Positions 7,559 through 16,218 of a stretch of DNA of 64,000 bases are shown here, piece after piece. Below the pieces are notes generated by a model. It made no database searches. It was not told the origin of the DNA and saw nothing but the letters and a program-made list of their open reading frames with translations. Made by a program: the position numbers and the translations under genes. This DNA comes from DASSBQ01 sp035250505 (lineage in GTDB: Bacteria > Nitrospirota > Nitrospiria > Nitrospirales > Nitrospiraceae). The stretch's first letter is position 1, and every line of letters starts with the position of its first letter. The DNA is taken from contig DATFFC010000052.1 of the NCBI GenBank assembly GCA_035250505.1, positions 1 to 64,000 of the forward strand. The letters run 5' to 3'.

Positions 7559-8188
7559 CTAAAAGATCGACCGCTTCCGTTCGACGACTTTCTTGATCTT
7601 CTTTTGACCGAACCAGGACTTCACATTGTTTTCCAAATCGATCATTTCGAGATCCACCTGATAGAAGACCGCTTTGACGCCTTCGGCCTCATCCAGGATG
7701 GTCGAAATGCTGCCCTTCATCATGTAATCGGCCCCGGTTTCCTTGCCCGGCGACTTCTGTGTATCCTCTCTCGCGCGGATCGCCTGATCGCGGCGCTCCT
7801 CTCTCACTTCATCCCGCTCGCCTTTCCCGGCGACAAATGTGACTTTCTGGGAGTTGGTCAATTCACGGGACAAATCGGTCACGAAGGTTTGCACATCGAT
7901 ATGTTCATGGCTCCGATTCAGAATGGTCCCCACGATGACGACCGGCTGCCGGCTCTTCGTGTTGGTGAAATGATCCAGCCAAGGACTATTCAGAGATTCC
8001 TGAACCATGGTCTCGGCCACCATCCGTGAGTCCGTATCGTTCCACCGCCCGCTGAGATCGGTAACCATCCCCGTATCCACCCGCGTGACCCTGGTTTCGT
8101 GGCCGCACCCGGCGCTGCCGGCCAACGTCGCCACCAGAGTCACACAGCATGACAGACGATATCCTGAACCCGGCAACCGGACGGCCAT
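7559..8188 (-). CDS. lpoB: LpoB-like penicillin-binding-protein activator lipoprotein
   Basis: Encodes 209 aa with a lipoprotein signal peptide ending in AGSAGC (Cys about residue 28). The remainder follows the LpoB alpha/beta fold: PVVIVGTILNRSHEHID, a KVTF strand, GADYMMKGSISTI and the C-terminal KSWFGQKKIKKVV. In enterobacteria LpoB is an outer-membrane lipoprotein that reaches through the periplasm to activate PBP1b. Here an insertion rich in charged residues (GERDEVREERRDQAIRARED) lies in the middle. AAGGAGG stands 5 nt before the ATG. A strong terminator follows the gene. Whether it activates a PBP in this organism is inferred from family only. Confidence 0.8.
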   Translation of the reverse strand: MAVRLPGSGYRLSCCVTLVATLAGSAGCGHETRVTRVDTGMVTDLSGRWNDTDSRMVAETMVQESLNSPWLDHFTNTKSRQPVVIVGTILNRSHEHIDVQTFVTDLSRELTNSQKVTFVAGKGERDEVREERRDQAIRAREDTQKSPGKETGADYMMKGSISTILDEAEGVKAVFYQVDLEMIDLENNVKSWFGQKKIKKVVERKRSIF

Positions 8189-8232
8189 GCATCCTCCTTG
8201 GCAATCGGCGCGATGCAGATGGATAACGAACG

Positions 8233-8799
8233 CTACGGCGTCGCTCTCTTTTCCTCTTCCTTCTCCAGCCGCTCGAACAGACGGTCGGCGTTCTTGCGGA
8301 CGTAGTCCCGCACCTGCGAGTTGAGTTCTTTTGCCTGATCCAAGTTGTTTTTCATGTCCTCCAAGCTCAATTTGGTCAACACATAATAGGTGCCGGTCTT
8401 ATCGTCTTTATAGCGATCGATGGGCTTGACTCCGTTGAGCGTGACGGCGGAAAAGGTCTTGATCGCGCGCTCAACGTTCTGTTCCTCGCTGTTCCGAGTG
8501 AAGTCGCCGGCCGTCGTCGAGGCGGCATAGTCGCGCATCAAATACGCGGTGTAGGTCTCGAACGTCTTGGCGATTTCGGCGCGGGCGCGGTTTTCCGCCG
8601 TATCCCAGGCTAAGGGCTCATTACGCACCCCCACAACGGATCCGACGCCGTAGAAGGACTTGTCGGTTTTTTCATTGTAGGCTCCGGATCCTTTTTTGAC
8701 CCAGGTCGGAGGGCCGCCGCATGCGGCCAGGCCGATGACCAAGAGCAACGCCAGCCCGTATCCGGGTGCCTTAGCAAAGATTCCACGTCCGTTACTCAT
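8233..8799 (-). CDS. LPP20-family lipoprotein (small)
   Basis: Encodes 188 aa from ATG 8799, selected because AAGGAGG lies 7 nt upstream; the longer frame to 8832 has no such site. The signal peptide ends in GLAAC, followed by GGPPTWV and SFYGVGSVVGV, the LPP20 signature. The middle (AWDTAENRARAEIAKTFE) and YKDDKTGTYYVLTKLSLEDM are also typical. The C-terminus is a charged helix. It is the first gene of the minus-strand lipoprotein set and precedes lpoB by 44 nt. A second, larger LPP20 protein is encoded at 4896-6059, so the cluster carries two members of this family. Confidence 0.8.
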   Translation of the reverse strand: MSNGRGIFAKAPGYGLALLLVIGLAACGGPPTWVKKGSGAYNEKTDKSFYGVGSVVGVRNEPLAWDTAENRARAEIAKTFETYTAYLMRDYAASTTAGDFTRNSEEQNVERAIKTFSAVTLNGVKPIDRYKDDKTGTYYVLTKLSLEDMKNNLDQAKELNSQVRDYVRKNADRLFERLEKEEEKRATP

Positions 8800-8932
8800 A
8801 CGCGTCCTCCTTGGGAATGTGTCGGATGACAAAAGTCAGTGGGAAAGAAGTGGGTCGGAGCAGTCGACGCATCGATGGCTGCCTGAACGTCCCCGGCGAG
8901 AGGAGATGAAACGCCTCAAAACTTAGGAAATT

Positions 8933-8961
8933 ATGCTAACATGCACCCTTGAACGAGTCAA
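8933..8961 (-). promoter_or_regulatory. Candidate promoter of the lipoprotein operon
   Basis: On the minus strand TTGACT (8956-8961), a 17-nt spacer and TAGCAT (8933-8938) form a sigma70-like promoter. An overlapping CATAAT lies 3 nt further downstream. Transcription from here gives a leader of about 125 nt before the small LPP20 gene, with no obvious structured element. Confidence 0.35.
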
Positions 8962-9037
8962 CGCAGGCGAGGCTTCTTGCGCACCGGCACGTCGGAAGAT
9001 CAGGCCGGAGTATCGCCGGAGTATTGAAGGAGGGCAC

Positions 9038-9208
9038 GTGGCAGAGGTACAAATCCAAGACGGCATTATCCGCATCCTGGAGCTTGACATCCAAGATCAG
9101 AAGGCTGCGGCGGCCCTGGCCGAATATCCCCAGGCCCGTTGGGCGGAAATTACACGCCGGGCGCTGAAGATCGGGCTGGGCTACATGAAAGGCGGAGCGC
9201 GAGATTAA
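9038..9208 (+). CDS. Small hypothetical protein, GTG start
   Basis: Encodes 56 aa from GTG 9038, preceded by GAAGGAGGG at good spacing; the frame is open back to 8933 without a ribosome-binding site. The product is a short amphipathic protein (EVQIQDGIIRILELDIQ, WAEITRRALKIGLGYM), with no signal peptide. The second half looks like a single DNA- or protein-binding helix. The stop codon overlaps the stop of the convergent caspase-like gene by 4 bp. Function unknown. Confidence 0.5.
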   Translation: MAEVQIQDGIIRILELDIQDQKAAAALAEYPQARWAEITRRALKIGLGYMKGGARD

Positions 9209-10656
9209 CGGGGCGGCTGACCGGATGGCTGGGATTCGCTCTGCCGAACGGCCGCCTCCGCCCGTTCGCTTTGCCCTCCCAATTCCAGATACCGTTTGAA
9301 CGCTCCCACGGCTCTCTGTTGATCATGCAGGTGGTCGGCATAGAGCGTTCCGAGCGAGAAGTAGACATCCACATAGTCGGGATTGATCGTGAGCGCTTGT
9401 CGCATGGCCTGTTCCGCCTCGGCATATTGCTCGCGTTTTTCCAGTACCAGACCCAGCGTATAGAACGAATCGGGATTCTGCGGCGCATGTTGCACGGCCA
9501 ACTTCGCCGTGGAGAGCGCTTCGTCGATATTCGGCAGCACTTCGAGACGAACATAACTCTTGAGGACGTAGGCGTCGCCGAACGTAGGGTCATAGGCAAT
9601 GGCTCGGTCCAATCGTTCCAGCGCTTCCTCGGCGGATTTCTGCTGCTGCAGCAAACTGAACGCCTGCTCATACTGCGAGCGGGCCGCTTTCGACCGGTCC
9701 GCCTGACTTTCAGGCTCTGCGCCGAGTTGGAACGCCGCTTTCTTTCCTTCAATCAGAATGATATCCCCATCTCCGTCCAGTTGGACGAACTGCGGCCGTT
9801 GGGCGCCTTTGGACATCTCCAGCACCCGGCGCTGGACATAGGTTCCCAGTTCGCTTCCCATCAGCCATCCGTTCTTGTTGAGGTCCGCTGCGCCTTGTAA
9901 TCCGGCGACAAGGGTCGCCACGAAAAGGCTCCGGCCGTCCTGTGCGATCGGTTCACCCTTCTCTGCGGCCACCAGCACCTGTACGGCCCGTTTCTCGGTA
10001 TCTTCCTCCGGGGCCAGACGGCCTTCCAAAGAGAGTTGCTGGGGCGCCGTGATTTCCCACCCCCGGATTTCGGTGTCCAACAGAAACAGCGTATGCTTGG
10101 AAGCCAGGCGGCGGCTGAACTCCTTCAGATGGTCCACGGTCACGGACTTGTTGACATTGGTCAACTGGGCATCCCAGGGAACGAGATAGCCCACTTCTTT
10201 CCCGGGACCATCCGATGTAACGCCGGCATGACCGGCAAAAAACACGACCACCCGGTCCTGCCGCCCCACCTTCCGCGGGAGGTGATCCGTGAGCATCTGG
10301 AGCAACCGTTTGGATGTCGCGTCCTTGTCATACAGCTCGATGACTTCGTCGAATCCAAGCCGGCGCAACGAGCCGGCGACTTCCTTGCCTCGCTCGATGG
10401 CCCCCGGACTTTTGGGCGCCACCGCGTAGTTTTCTATTCCGATGACAAGTCCCCAGGACTTGTAATAGAGGCCTTCCGGCTTGCCCATCTGCGCCATGGC
10501 ATCGGACACAGCCATGGCGAATAGCAGGCTCAGCAGGCAGAACAGGGCAACCGCGACCGCGAAAGGCCGATACGAATGGAGTGGAAGGGGACGAGGTACA
10601 ACCTGCCGATGCTGCCGTGCCGGTGGGAAAGGAATTCCGTCTCGTAGGGTCCACAT
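9205..10656 (-). CDS. Caspase-like (C14) protein with TPRs, catalytic Cys missing
   Basis: Encodes 483 aa from ATG 10656. A long basic N-region (about 30 aa) leads into a hydrophobic signal anchor ending SDAMAQ, so the protein is exported or inner-membrane anchored. Residues about 65-260 form a caspase p20 domain: WGLVIGIENY at the start and VVVFFAGHAG with the catalytic His at about 143. The position where metacaspases carry DACHSG reads LLDTEIRGW (about residue 194-200), so the nucleophilic Cys is replaced. After a linker, TPRs run from about residue 330 to 465 (AIAYDPTFGDAYVLKSY, ALTINPDYVDVYFSLG). It is probably a pseudopeptidase scaffold in the periplasm. It stands alone and converges with a small gene. 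Confidence 0.8.
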   Translation of the reverse strand: MWTLRDGIPFPPARQHRQVVPRPLPLHSYRPFAVAVALFCLLSLLFAMAVSDAMAQMGKPEGLYYKSWGLVIGIENYAVAPKSPGAIERGKEVAGSLRRLGFDEVIELYDKDATSKRLLQMLTDHLPRKVGRQDRVVVFFAGHAGVTSDGPGKEVGYLVPWDAQLTNVNKSVTVDHLKEFSRRLASKHTLFLLDTEIRGWEITAPQQLSLEGRLAPEEDTEKRAVQVLVAAEKGEPIAQDGRSLFVATLVAGLQGAADLNKNGWLMGSELGTYVQRRVLEMSKGAQRPQFVQLDGDGDIILIEGKKAAFQLGAEPESQADRSKAARSQYEQAFSLLQQQKSAEEALERLDRAIAYDPTFGDAYVLKSYVRLEVLPNIDEALSTAKLAVQHAPQNPDSFYTLGLVLEKREQYAEAEQAMRQALTINPDYVDVYFSLGTLYADHLHDQQRAVGAFKRYLELGGQSERAEAAVRQSESQPSGQPPR

Positions 10657-10776
10657 ATCGCGCAACAACAGATTGGGACGACCGTTGATTCAGCCTACCT
10701 GCGAGCCCTAGGCACTGTCAAGAAAGCGACCGGCTGGTTGGGACCAATGAGACACCGGTTCGCAAGACCGTCAGGG

Positions 10777-10806
10777 TTGCAGTTCCCCTCACACCTTACG
10801 CATAAT
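10777..10806 (+). promoter_or_regulatory. Candidate promoter of acs
   Basis: TTGCAG (10777-10782), an 18-nt spacer and CATAAT (10801-10806) precede the acs start at 10878. The -10 box is good (5 of 6) but the -35 box is weak. Confidence 0.3.
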
Positions 10807-10877
10807 GCGCCCTGTTCGCAGTCCGCGTGCGGGCAACAGAGGGTGCATCACAAGCGACGCGCAGGGAGAATGAGGGT

Positions 10878-12764
10878 ATGGATGACAAGATCGATTCATT
10901 GCTGAAAGAAAGCCGGGTAATCCTTCCCACCGCCGGCACCATCGAGGCCGCCCACATCAAGGATTATGATGCGCACTACCGCCAATCGATCGCGGATCCG
11001 GAGGCGTTCTGGGCGAAAGCGGCCGAAGAACTCGACTGGTTCACCCCCTGGAACCGCGTGCTGGACTGGCAATACCCGTGGGCCAAATGGTTTGTCGGCG
11101 CCACCTGCAATATTTCGTATAATTGCCTCGATCGCCACGTGAAGACATGGCGGCGCAATAAGGTCGCATTGATCTGGGTCGGCGAGAACGGAGAAGAACG
11201 CGTCTTTACCTATGGGGAATTATTGCGACAGGTCAACCGCTGTGCCAATGCGCTCAAAGCGATGGGACTGCGCGCCGGCGATCGGGTCACGATTTATCTC
11301 CCCAAGATTCCTGAACAGGTCATCGCGATGCTGGCCTGCGCCCGACTCGGCCTCATCCATAGCGTTGTCTATTCGGGTTTCAGCGCCCCCGCTCTTGCCA
11401 GCCGGATTCAGGATGCCGAGGCCCGGCTCGTCATCACGGCGGACGTGGGATACGATCGGGGAAAAACAATCAATCTCAAAGGCGTCGTTGATGAGGCTGT
11501 GGCCAACTGCCGCAGTGTGGAGGCGGTCGTCGTCGTCCGGCGTGAAAAGCCGGGTGCTCCTTTGACGGCAAAGGAGATCGATTGGGACGATTGGCTGAGG
11601 AAGGAACGAGCGGTCTGCGGCGCCGTCGCGCTCGACGCCGAGCATCCCCTGTATATTTTGTACACGTCCGGCACCACGGGGAAGCCGAAAGGGGTCGTAC
11701 ACGTCCATGGCGGGTACATGGTGGGCACCTATCTCACCACCAAGTACGTGTTCGACCTCAAAGATGAAGACGTGTACTTTTGCGTCGCCGATCCCGGGTG
11801 GGTGACCGGACATAGCTATATTGTCTATGGACCACTCCTCAACGGGGCGACCATTCTGACGGCGGAAGGAAAACCCGACTATCCGAATCCGGGGCGATGG
11901 TGGGACCTCATTGAACGGTACGGCGTCTCGATTTTCTACACGACCCCCACGGCGATTCGTTTGCTCATGAAGTATGGAGAGGACTGGCCGAGGAAATCCG
12001 ACCTGTCGACCTTACGGGTGCTCGGGACGGTGGGCGAACCGATCAATCCGGAAGCATGGGAATGGTTCTATCGCGTCACCGGCAGCAACAAGCCGATCAT
12101 GGATACGTGGTGGCAGACGGAAACCGGAGCCATTCTGGTCACGCCCCTGCCCTGTGTTCCGCTCAAGCCCGGGTCTGCGACGAGACCGTTCCCCGGTATC
12201 GAAGCCGACGTGGTGGACCGGGAAGGGCGGAGCCTTCCCCCGAATGCCGGGGGATTTGCGGTGATCAAGAAACCCTGGCCGTCGATGATGCGAACGATCT
12301 ACAAGGACCCTGATCGGTACAAGGTGTACTGGAATACCATTCCCAACTGCTACACGGCGGGAGATGTCTGTCGCAAAGACGCGGACGGCTATCTGTGGTT
12401 CATGGGCCGGGCGGACGATGTCATTAAGGTCGCCGGCAATCGCATCGGCACGGCTGAGGTCGAAAGCGCGCTGGTTGGGCATCCGGCGGTCGCGGAAGCA
12501 GCCGTGATCGGGAAACCCCATCGCACGGCCGGCGAGTCCATCAAGGCCTTCATCATTCTCAAACAGGGGCAACAAGAGAGTACGGACTTGATTCAGGCCC
12601 TGAAGGACCACGTTCTGAAGGAACTCGGCAAGATTGCGGTGCCGCAGGAAATCGATATTGTGCCTTCGCTGCCCAAAACCCGATCCGGCAAGATTATGCG
12701 CCGCGTACTCAAAGCCAAGGAACTCGGACAGGATGTGGGCGATATCTCCACGCTGGAAGACTAG
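10878..12764 (+). CDS. acs: Acetyl-CoA synthetase (AMP-forming)
   Basis: Activates acetate to acetyl-CoA through acetyl-AMP. The 628-aa product is slightly shorter than the usual 650 residues, mainly at the N-terminus. Visible motifs are the phosphate-binding loop YTSGTTGKPKG (about residue 261), the acid-pocket Trp in DTWWQTETG (about 412), the hinge region around GRADDVIKVAGNRIG (about 513-527) and the C-terminal catalytic Lys in TRSGKIMRR (about 603), the residue acetylated by Pat-type enzymes in other bacteria. ATG 10878 is chosen because the frame upstream is not part of the family and AGGGAGAATGAGGG provides a ribosome-binding site. It is monocistronic or co-transcribed with the zinc-ribbon gene. 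Acetyl rather than propionyl specificity is inferred from the Trp. Confidence 0.93.
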   Translation: MDDKIDSLLKESRVILPTAGTIEAAHIKDYDAHYRQSIADPEAFWAKAAEELDWFTPWNRVLDWQYPWAKWFVGATCNISYNCLDRHVKTWRRNKVALIWVGENGEERVFTYGELLRQVNRCANALKAMGLRAGDRVTIYLPKIPEQVIAMLACARLGLIHSVVYSGFSAPALASRIQDAEARLVITADVGYDRGKTINLKGVVDEAVANCRSVEAVVVVRREKPGAPLTAKEIDWDDWLRKERAVCGAVALDAEHPLYILYTSGTTGKPKGVVHVHGGYMVGTYLTTKYVFDLKDEDVYFCVADPGWVTGHSYIVYGPLLNGATILTAEGKPDYPNPGRWWDLIERYGVSIFYTTPTAIRLLMKYGEDWPRKSDLSTLRVLGTVGEPINPEAWEWFYRVTGSNKPIMDTWWQTETGAILVTPLPCVPLKPGSATRPFPGIEADVVDREGRSLPPNAGGFAVIKKPWPSMMRTIYKDPDRYKVYWNTIPNCYTAGDVCRKDADGYLWFMGRADDVIKVAGNRIGTAEVESALVGHPAVAEAAVIGKPHRTAGESIKAFIILKQGQQESTDLIQALKDHVLKELGKIAVPQEIDIVPSLPKTRSGKIMRRVLKAKELGQDVGDISTLED

Positions 12765-12843
12765 CAGTATATTGAACACGCCTCCATCTCACCCCACTCT
12801 CTGCGGAAATCGTGGAGCCGTCATGGTATAAGTTAAGACGATC

Positions 12844-13005
12844 ATGAACTCCGATGCGTCAAACGGCCTCGTCAGTCCCACCAGCCCACCTCGGGCTACA
12901 TTTGTCTGGGAATGCCCTGCCTGTTGCCGGCGCTTTATCGCGGAAAGCGCTCCGGCCAAATGTCCGTTTTGCCTGAAAGACCTCCCTCAGAACGTTCAGA
13001 AGTAA
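12844..13005 (+). CDS. Zinc-ribbon mini-protein
   Basis: Encodes 53 aa. Two CxxC pairs (ECPAC at residues 24-27 and KCPFC at 41-44) separated by 13 residues form a rubredoxin-like zinc ribbon; the N-terminal 18 residues are Ser/Pro-rich and flexible. It lies 79 nt after acs on the same strand and ends 6 nt from the convergent LCAT-like gene. The ribosome-binding site is weak. Domains like this usually mediate small protein-protein contacts or metal binding. The conserved Cys spacing argues that the frame is real, although no homologue can be named. Confidence 0.55.
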   Translation: MNSDASNGLVSPTSPPRATFVWECPACCRRFIAESAPAKCPFCLKDLPQNVQK

Positions 13006-13011
13006 CGGACA

Positions 13012-14304
13012 TCACTGCAGGGTAAGAGCGCTCGTGAGAAACAGGACTATTGCTTCCAGGACCTGAGAATCCGTGGCCAGCTCGCGATGCGAGACATTCA
13101 TCGCACGCTGCTCAACCACGAATCGGGCGCGGTACGCCGCAGGGAGAGAGGCGGAGGACGCCGTCACTGTGCCGTCTCCATCGGCGAGCAAGAGGGAATA
13201 GTCCAGGGCGGGTCGAGACCGTCGCACCTGGTCTTTGTCGAACAGAAGTTCCGTTCCACCGGATGAATCCGGTCCCAGCCAGAACGCGGCAGCCAATGTC
13301 TCGAACCCTGTTCCCGTCACATCGAGGAGCGGAATCACCGGCCGACTGGTGATCCCTGCGGGCCGGTGAAGAAGGTCGAAAAACCGGCTCGCCTGCTCCA
13401 GCCATCGTTCGGTATAGGCCGCGCGATTCTCGAACACGGAATCTGACCGGCTTACCCCGTCGCGCAGAAGTCCCCACCCATACTGTTTCCAACGGGGCGG
13501 CTGATACACGAATCCCTCGAACCTTTCCAACGAGCGCGACAATAGGACATCCGAGCCGGGAGCCGGCAGGAGATAGTAACTACCGGGAAATGACGACACC
13601 GCCTCGGCGGTCAACAGCATGCCGTTGAACCCAATCCGTCGGCCGTATTGCATGTTGCGGAATGTGGTCATGCTGCCGCGGTAAGGCACCCCGGCGAGCA
13701 CCACGGCATCTACCCGCGAGGCTCCTTCCCACGTTTCTATCGCGTCAGGCGGCCGTTGCGTCCCATATCGGAGGTAGTAGGCCGCAATAAGTCCGCCCAT
13801 GCTGTGTCCCACGAGCGCGATACGGGGGATTCCGCGGCTCCGCAGTCGCTCGATGGTTTGGTGCAGTGCATCGACGGCCGCGAGGAGATCCATGCGCCAG
13901 TCGTACGCCAATGGGACGACCTCGGACCGCGGCCCCACGCGGTCCAATGCCTTCAGCAGAGTTCCATATCCATTCACGGAATAGAGAAAAGGAACGACGG
14001 GGATATCTTGAAGAATGCCGTCGGGCCGGACGAGCACGGAATTCGGAATCCCGAGGTCCGCCCGTGGGAGCGCTAAGGACTTGGTTCCAACGAGGGCCTC
14101 TTGGACCGAGAGCCATACGAGCCGGCCGCTCGCCTCCTCCACTAGCCGGCTGCCATAGTACCCGGGGATGAGAACAACCGCCGCTTCTGGAGAGGATTTG
14201 ACATTCCGCGGCTTCAGGTCACTGCAACTACCCGTGAGAAACGCCGCTATCAGGAGTGAGAGAGACAGAAGTCTGATGCTTCTGCAGGACCGGACCATAA
14301 TCAT
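13012..14304 (-). CDS. LCAT/PGAP1-like alpha/beta-hydrolase lipoprotein
   Basis: Encodes about 430 aa from ATG 14304 (ATG 14298 also possible). The signal peptide ends in FLTGSC, so it is a lipoprotein. The hydrolase begins with VVLIPGYYGSRL and continues with LAYDWRMDL and the nucleophile elbow VGHSMGGLIAAYYL (Ser at about residue 166). This is the arrangement of lecithin:cholesterol acyltransferase-type lipases and acyltransferases. The catalytic His probably lies in the C-terminal part near NVSHRELATDSQV. Its substrate is unknown; an envelope lipid or acylated polysaccharide is plausible from its location. The upstream gene on the same strand ends 132 nt away. Confidence 0.8.
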   Translation of the reverse strand: MIMVRSCRSIRLLSLSLLIAAFLTGSCSDLKPRNVKSSPEAAVVLIPGYYGSRLVEEASGRLVWLSVQEALVGTKSLALPRADLGIPNSVLVRPDGILQDIPVVPFLYSVNGYGTLLKALDRVGPRSEVVPLAYDWRMDLLAAVDALHQTIERLRSRGIPRIALVGHSMGGLIAAYYLRYGTQRPPDAIETWEGASRVDAVVLAGVPYRGSMTTFRNMQYGRRIGFNGMLLTAEAVSSFPGSYYLLPAPGSDVLLSRSLERFEGFVYQPPRWKQYGWGLLRDGVSRSDSVFENRAAYTERWLEQASRFFDLLHRPAGITSRPVIPLLDVTGTGFETLAAAFWLGPDSSGGTELLFDKDQVRRSRPALDYSLLLADGDGTVTASSASLPAAYRARFVVEQRAMNVSHRELATDSQVLEAIVLFLTSALTLQ

Positions 14305-14436
14305 GCGGGACGGAACGAGAGATGAGCCGATCACAGCGGCTTGGGCCGCAAGCGCGAGACCCGCAGATTCAGCACGCTGCAGCGCAGCCACGCGATGGAC
14401 GCGCGATTCTAACAAAAAACAATCGGCAAGATCACC

Positions 14437-16218
14437 CTATGAACGCCGAACCCGGTACAAGGTGAGTCCCTTCTTCAATTGAGCTTTGGGGAGAATACTA
14501 CGATGCATGTGGAAGGAAGGAAGAGCCTCCACCGGCTGAATGGAATCGATGACGAGATTCCATTGGTGCAGGGACTGCGACAGCCGAGCGGGACCGGTCA
14601 CAAAGGCGATAGCGCCGGCCGCCATCCTTTCCGCCAGCTTGCCGATCGTCTCCTCAAGTTGGCCCGGCAGATCAAATTGCGCAAAGGGAATCCACACATA
14701 TGCAAGATCGTATGGTCTCTCTCCATATGGCGCCTGGCTCAGATGGTAGAAATGCATTCCCTGCAACCAGGAGAGCTGTCGCGCCCCGGCAAAGCGATTC
14801 CACAGCAGCTGGGCCTGTTTCTGGGCAAATGGCCCGGACTGGTACACGACCGTGTAATCGTGCCGGCGTCGGGTGTCGATGCAACCGCTGATGCCGCCGT
14901 CGAATAGGTGCACGAGAATTCGATCCGCGCGGGCCAGCCCGGCCTCTACTGCTGCCTCCTGCTCCACCACATCGGCAAGATGATCCACCACGAATGATTG
15001 AGAAGGGAATTCTCCAATCTCGGTCTCATCCTCCGGATACAAGAGTACGGCCGAGAATGCCTCTTTTCCCGCGATCTGCGGACGCGCTCCGGTGAAGAGA
15101 TCCGACCACGTGACCGGTGGAGAAGCCGTTACGTGAGCCGGCTGCTCCGTGAGCGGTCCCCACCGCGGATCGACCGCCAGCCTCGTCTCGCAACCTCGAT
15201 CGGACAGAATCATTTCGTCCCGCACAGTCCTCACCGTCCGATCAAAAGGGGCAGGCCGCCCCGCCGACGGAGCGACATACGAGAGACCGGCCTCATCATC
15301 GGTCAGCGTCAATCGTTCAACGCTGTGCTGCTTCACCGTGACACAGTATCGTCCCCATTGCCCGATGTAGCGGCGGGGATAGTCCTCGGCCGGCAGCCAG
15401 GTGATTTCGTGAGACCGCGGGGGCTCCATGAATAACGAAAACAGCGGTTCTCCATGGGGCGCCTGGGGAGTGAAAAAGGCGCTGAACAGTTTAAAAGCCG
15501 CCTCCGAAGGGTACGTGGGGATTCCACGGTATCGGAGCGGGCGCGGAGCAGAGCGATCCGCATTCTGATCATCATACAGTCCGCGGATTAGTTCGAAGAC
15601 GGCCGGCCCGGTGCCGGGAAGCAGTGATCTGAACAATTCCACCACAGGCAGGAAATCGATATCCTCCCAGTGCATGGCTCCCATGCACGACATAAACCGC
15701 GGCCGGTCAAACGTGCCGTCTTCCAAGACATACAACGCATCTTTTCTGTGTCGGATCGTTGCCATCCCACCGCGTTCGATGAGGAGGTCCGAATCCCCAT
15801 AGAAGAATCGCACTTCCTCAAGAGGGACCTGCATAGCGCGCGCCGCCATGAGACGAAGATCATCGGCCCGAAGACTTTGCCAACCAGGTTTTCTGGAAAG
15901 ATCCAATGTCGTGGCATTGACCAGTCCGCTCGGCCTGATGCCGACCCATGCTCCCCAATCGAGACGAACCCTGGCCCGGATCAGGATATCCCGCCCCTGT
16001 TGATCCTTGCCCCATTCACATTCGTGGAGAGGATGGCCGTCCGGATCCGTCAGCAACAGCCGGCGGCCATGACGGCCATAGAACACGTAATGGCCGCTGC
16101 TCAGTTGCGCGACGCGCCCACCCTGTTCGTCAAAATGCACGGCGTAAAGGCTGTTCGAGGGGAATTGAAGCGTTGCAGGGCGGGAGAGAATGGCGTGAAT
16201 CGACAGAGTAGCCGGCAT
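14437..16218 (-). CDS. Large hypothetical protein coupled to proA
   Basis: Encodes 593 aa without a signal peptide or membrane segment. The N-terminal third is beta-rich and arginine-rich, the middle carries WLPAEDYPRRYIGQWGRY, and the C-terminal third looks alpha/beta (RADRILVHLFDGGISGC, LAYVWIPFAQFDLPG, AIAFVTGPARL) before a short beta-hairpin end (GLTLYRVRR). The C-terminal layout faintly recalls a Rossmann-like methyltransferase, but no SAM motif can be named. Its ATG at 16218 shares one nucleotide with the proA stop (TAATG), so it is translationally coupled to proA. Function unknown. Confidence 0.7.
   Translation of the reverse strand: MPATLSIHAILSRPATLQFPSNSLYAVHFDEQGGRVAQLSSGHYVFYGRHGRRLLLTDPDGHPLHECEWGKDQQGRDILIRARVRLDWGAWVGIRPSGLVNATTLDLSRKPGWQSLRADDLRLMAARAMQVPLEEVRFFYGDSDLLIERGGMATIRHRKDALYVLEDGTFDRPRFMSCMGAMHWEDIDFLPVVELFRSLLPGTGPAVFELIRGLYDDQNADRSAPRPLRYRGIPTYPSEAAFKLFSAFFTPQAPHGEPLFSLFMEPPRSHEITWLPAEDYPRRYIGQWGRYCVTVKQHSVERLTLTDDEAGLSYVAPSAGRPAPFDRTVRTVRDEMILSDRGCETRLAVDPRWGPLTEQPAHVTASPPVTWSDLFTGARPQIAGKEAFSAVLLYPEDETEIGEFPSQSFVVDHLADVVEQEAAVEAGLARADRILVHLFDGGISGCIDTRRRHDYTVVYQSGPFAQKQAQLLWNRFAGARQLSWLQGMHFYHLSQAPYGERPYDLAYVWIPFAQFDLPGQLEETIGKLAERMAAGAIAFVTGPARLSQSLHQWNLVIDSIQPVEALPSFHMHRSILPKAQLKKGLTLYRVRRS

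Noticed and set aside
9139..9900. Plus-strand frame of 253 aa
   Set aside because: Antisense to the TPR part of the caspase-like gene; no ribosome-binding site and no domain.
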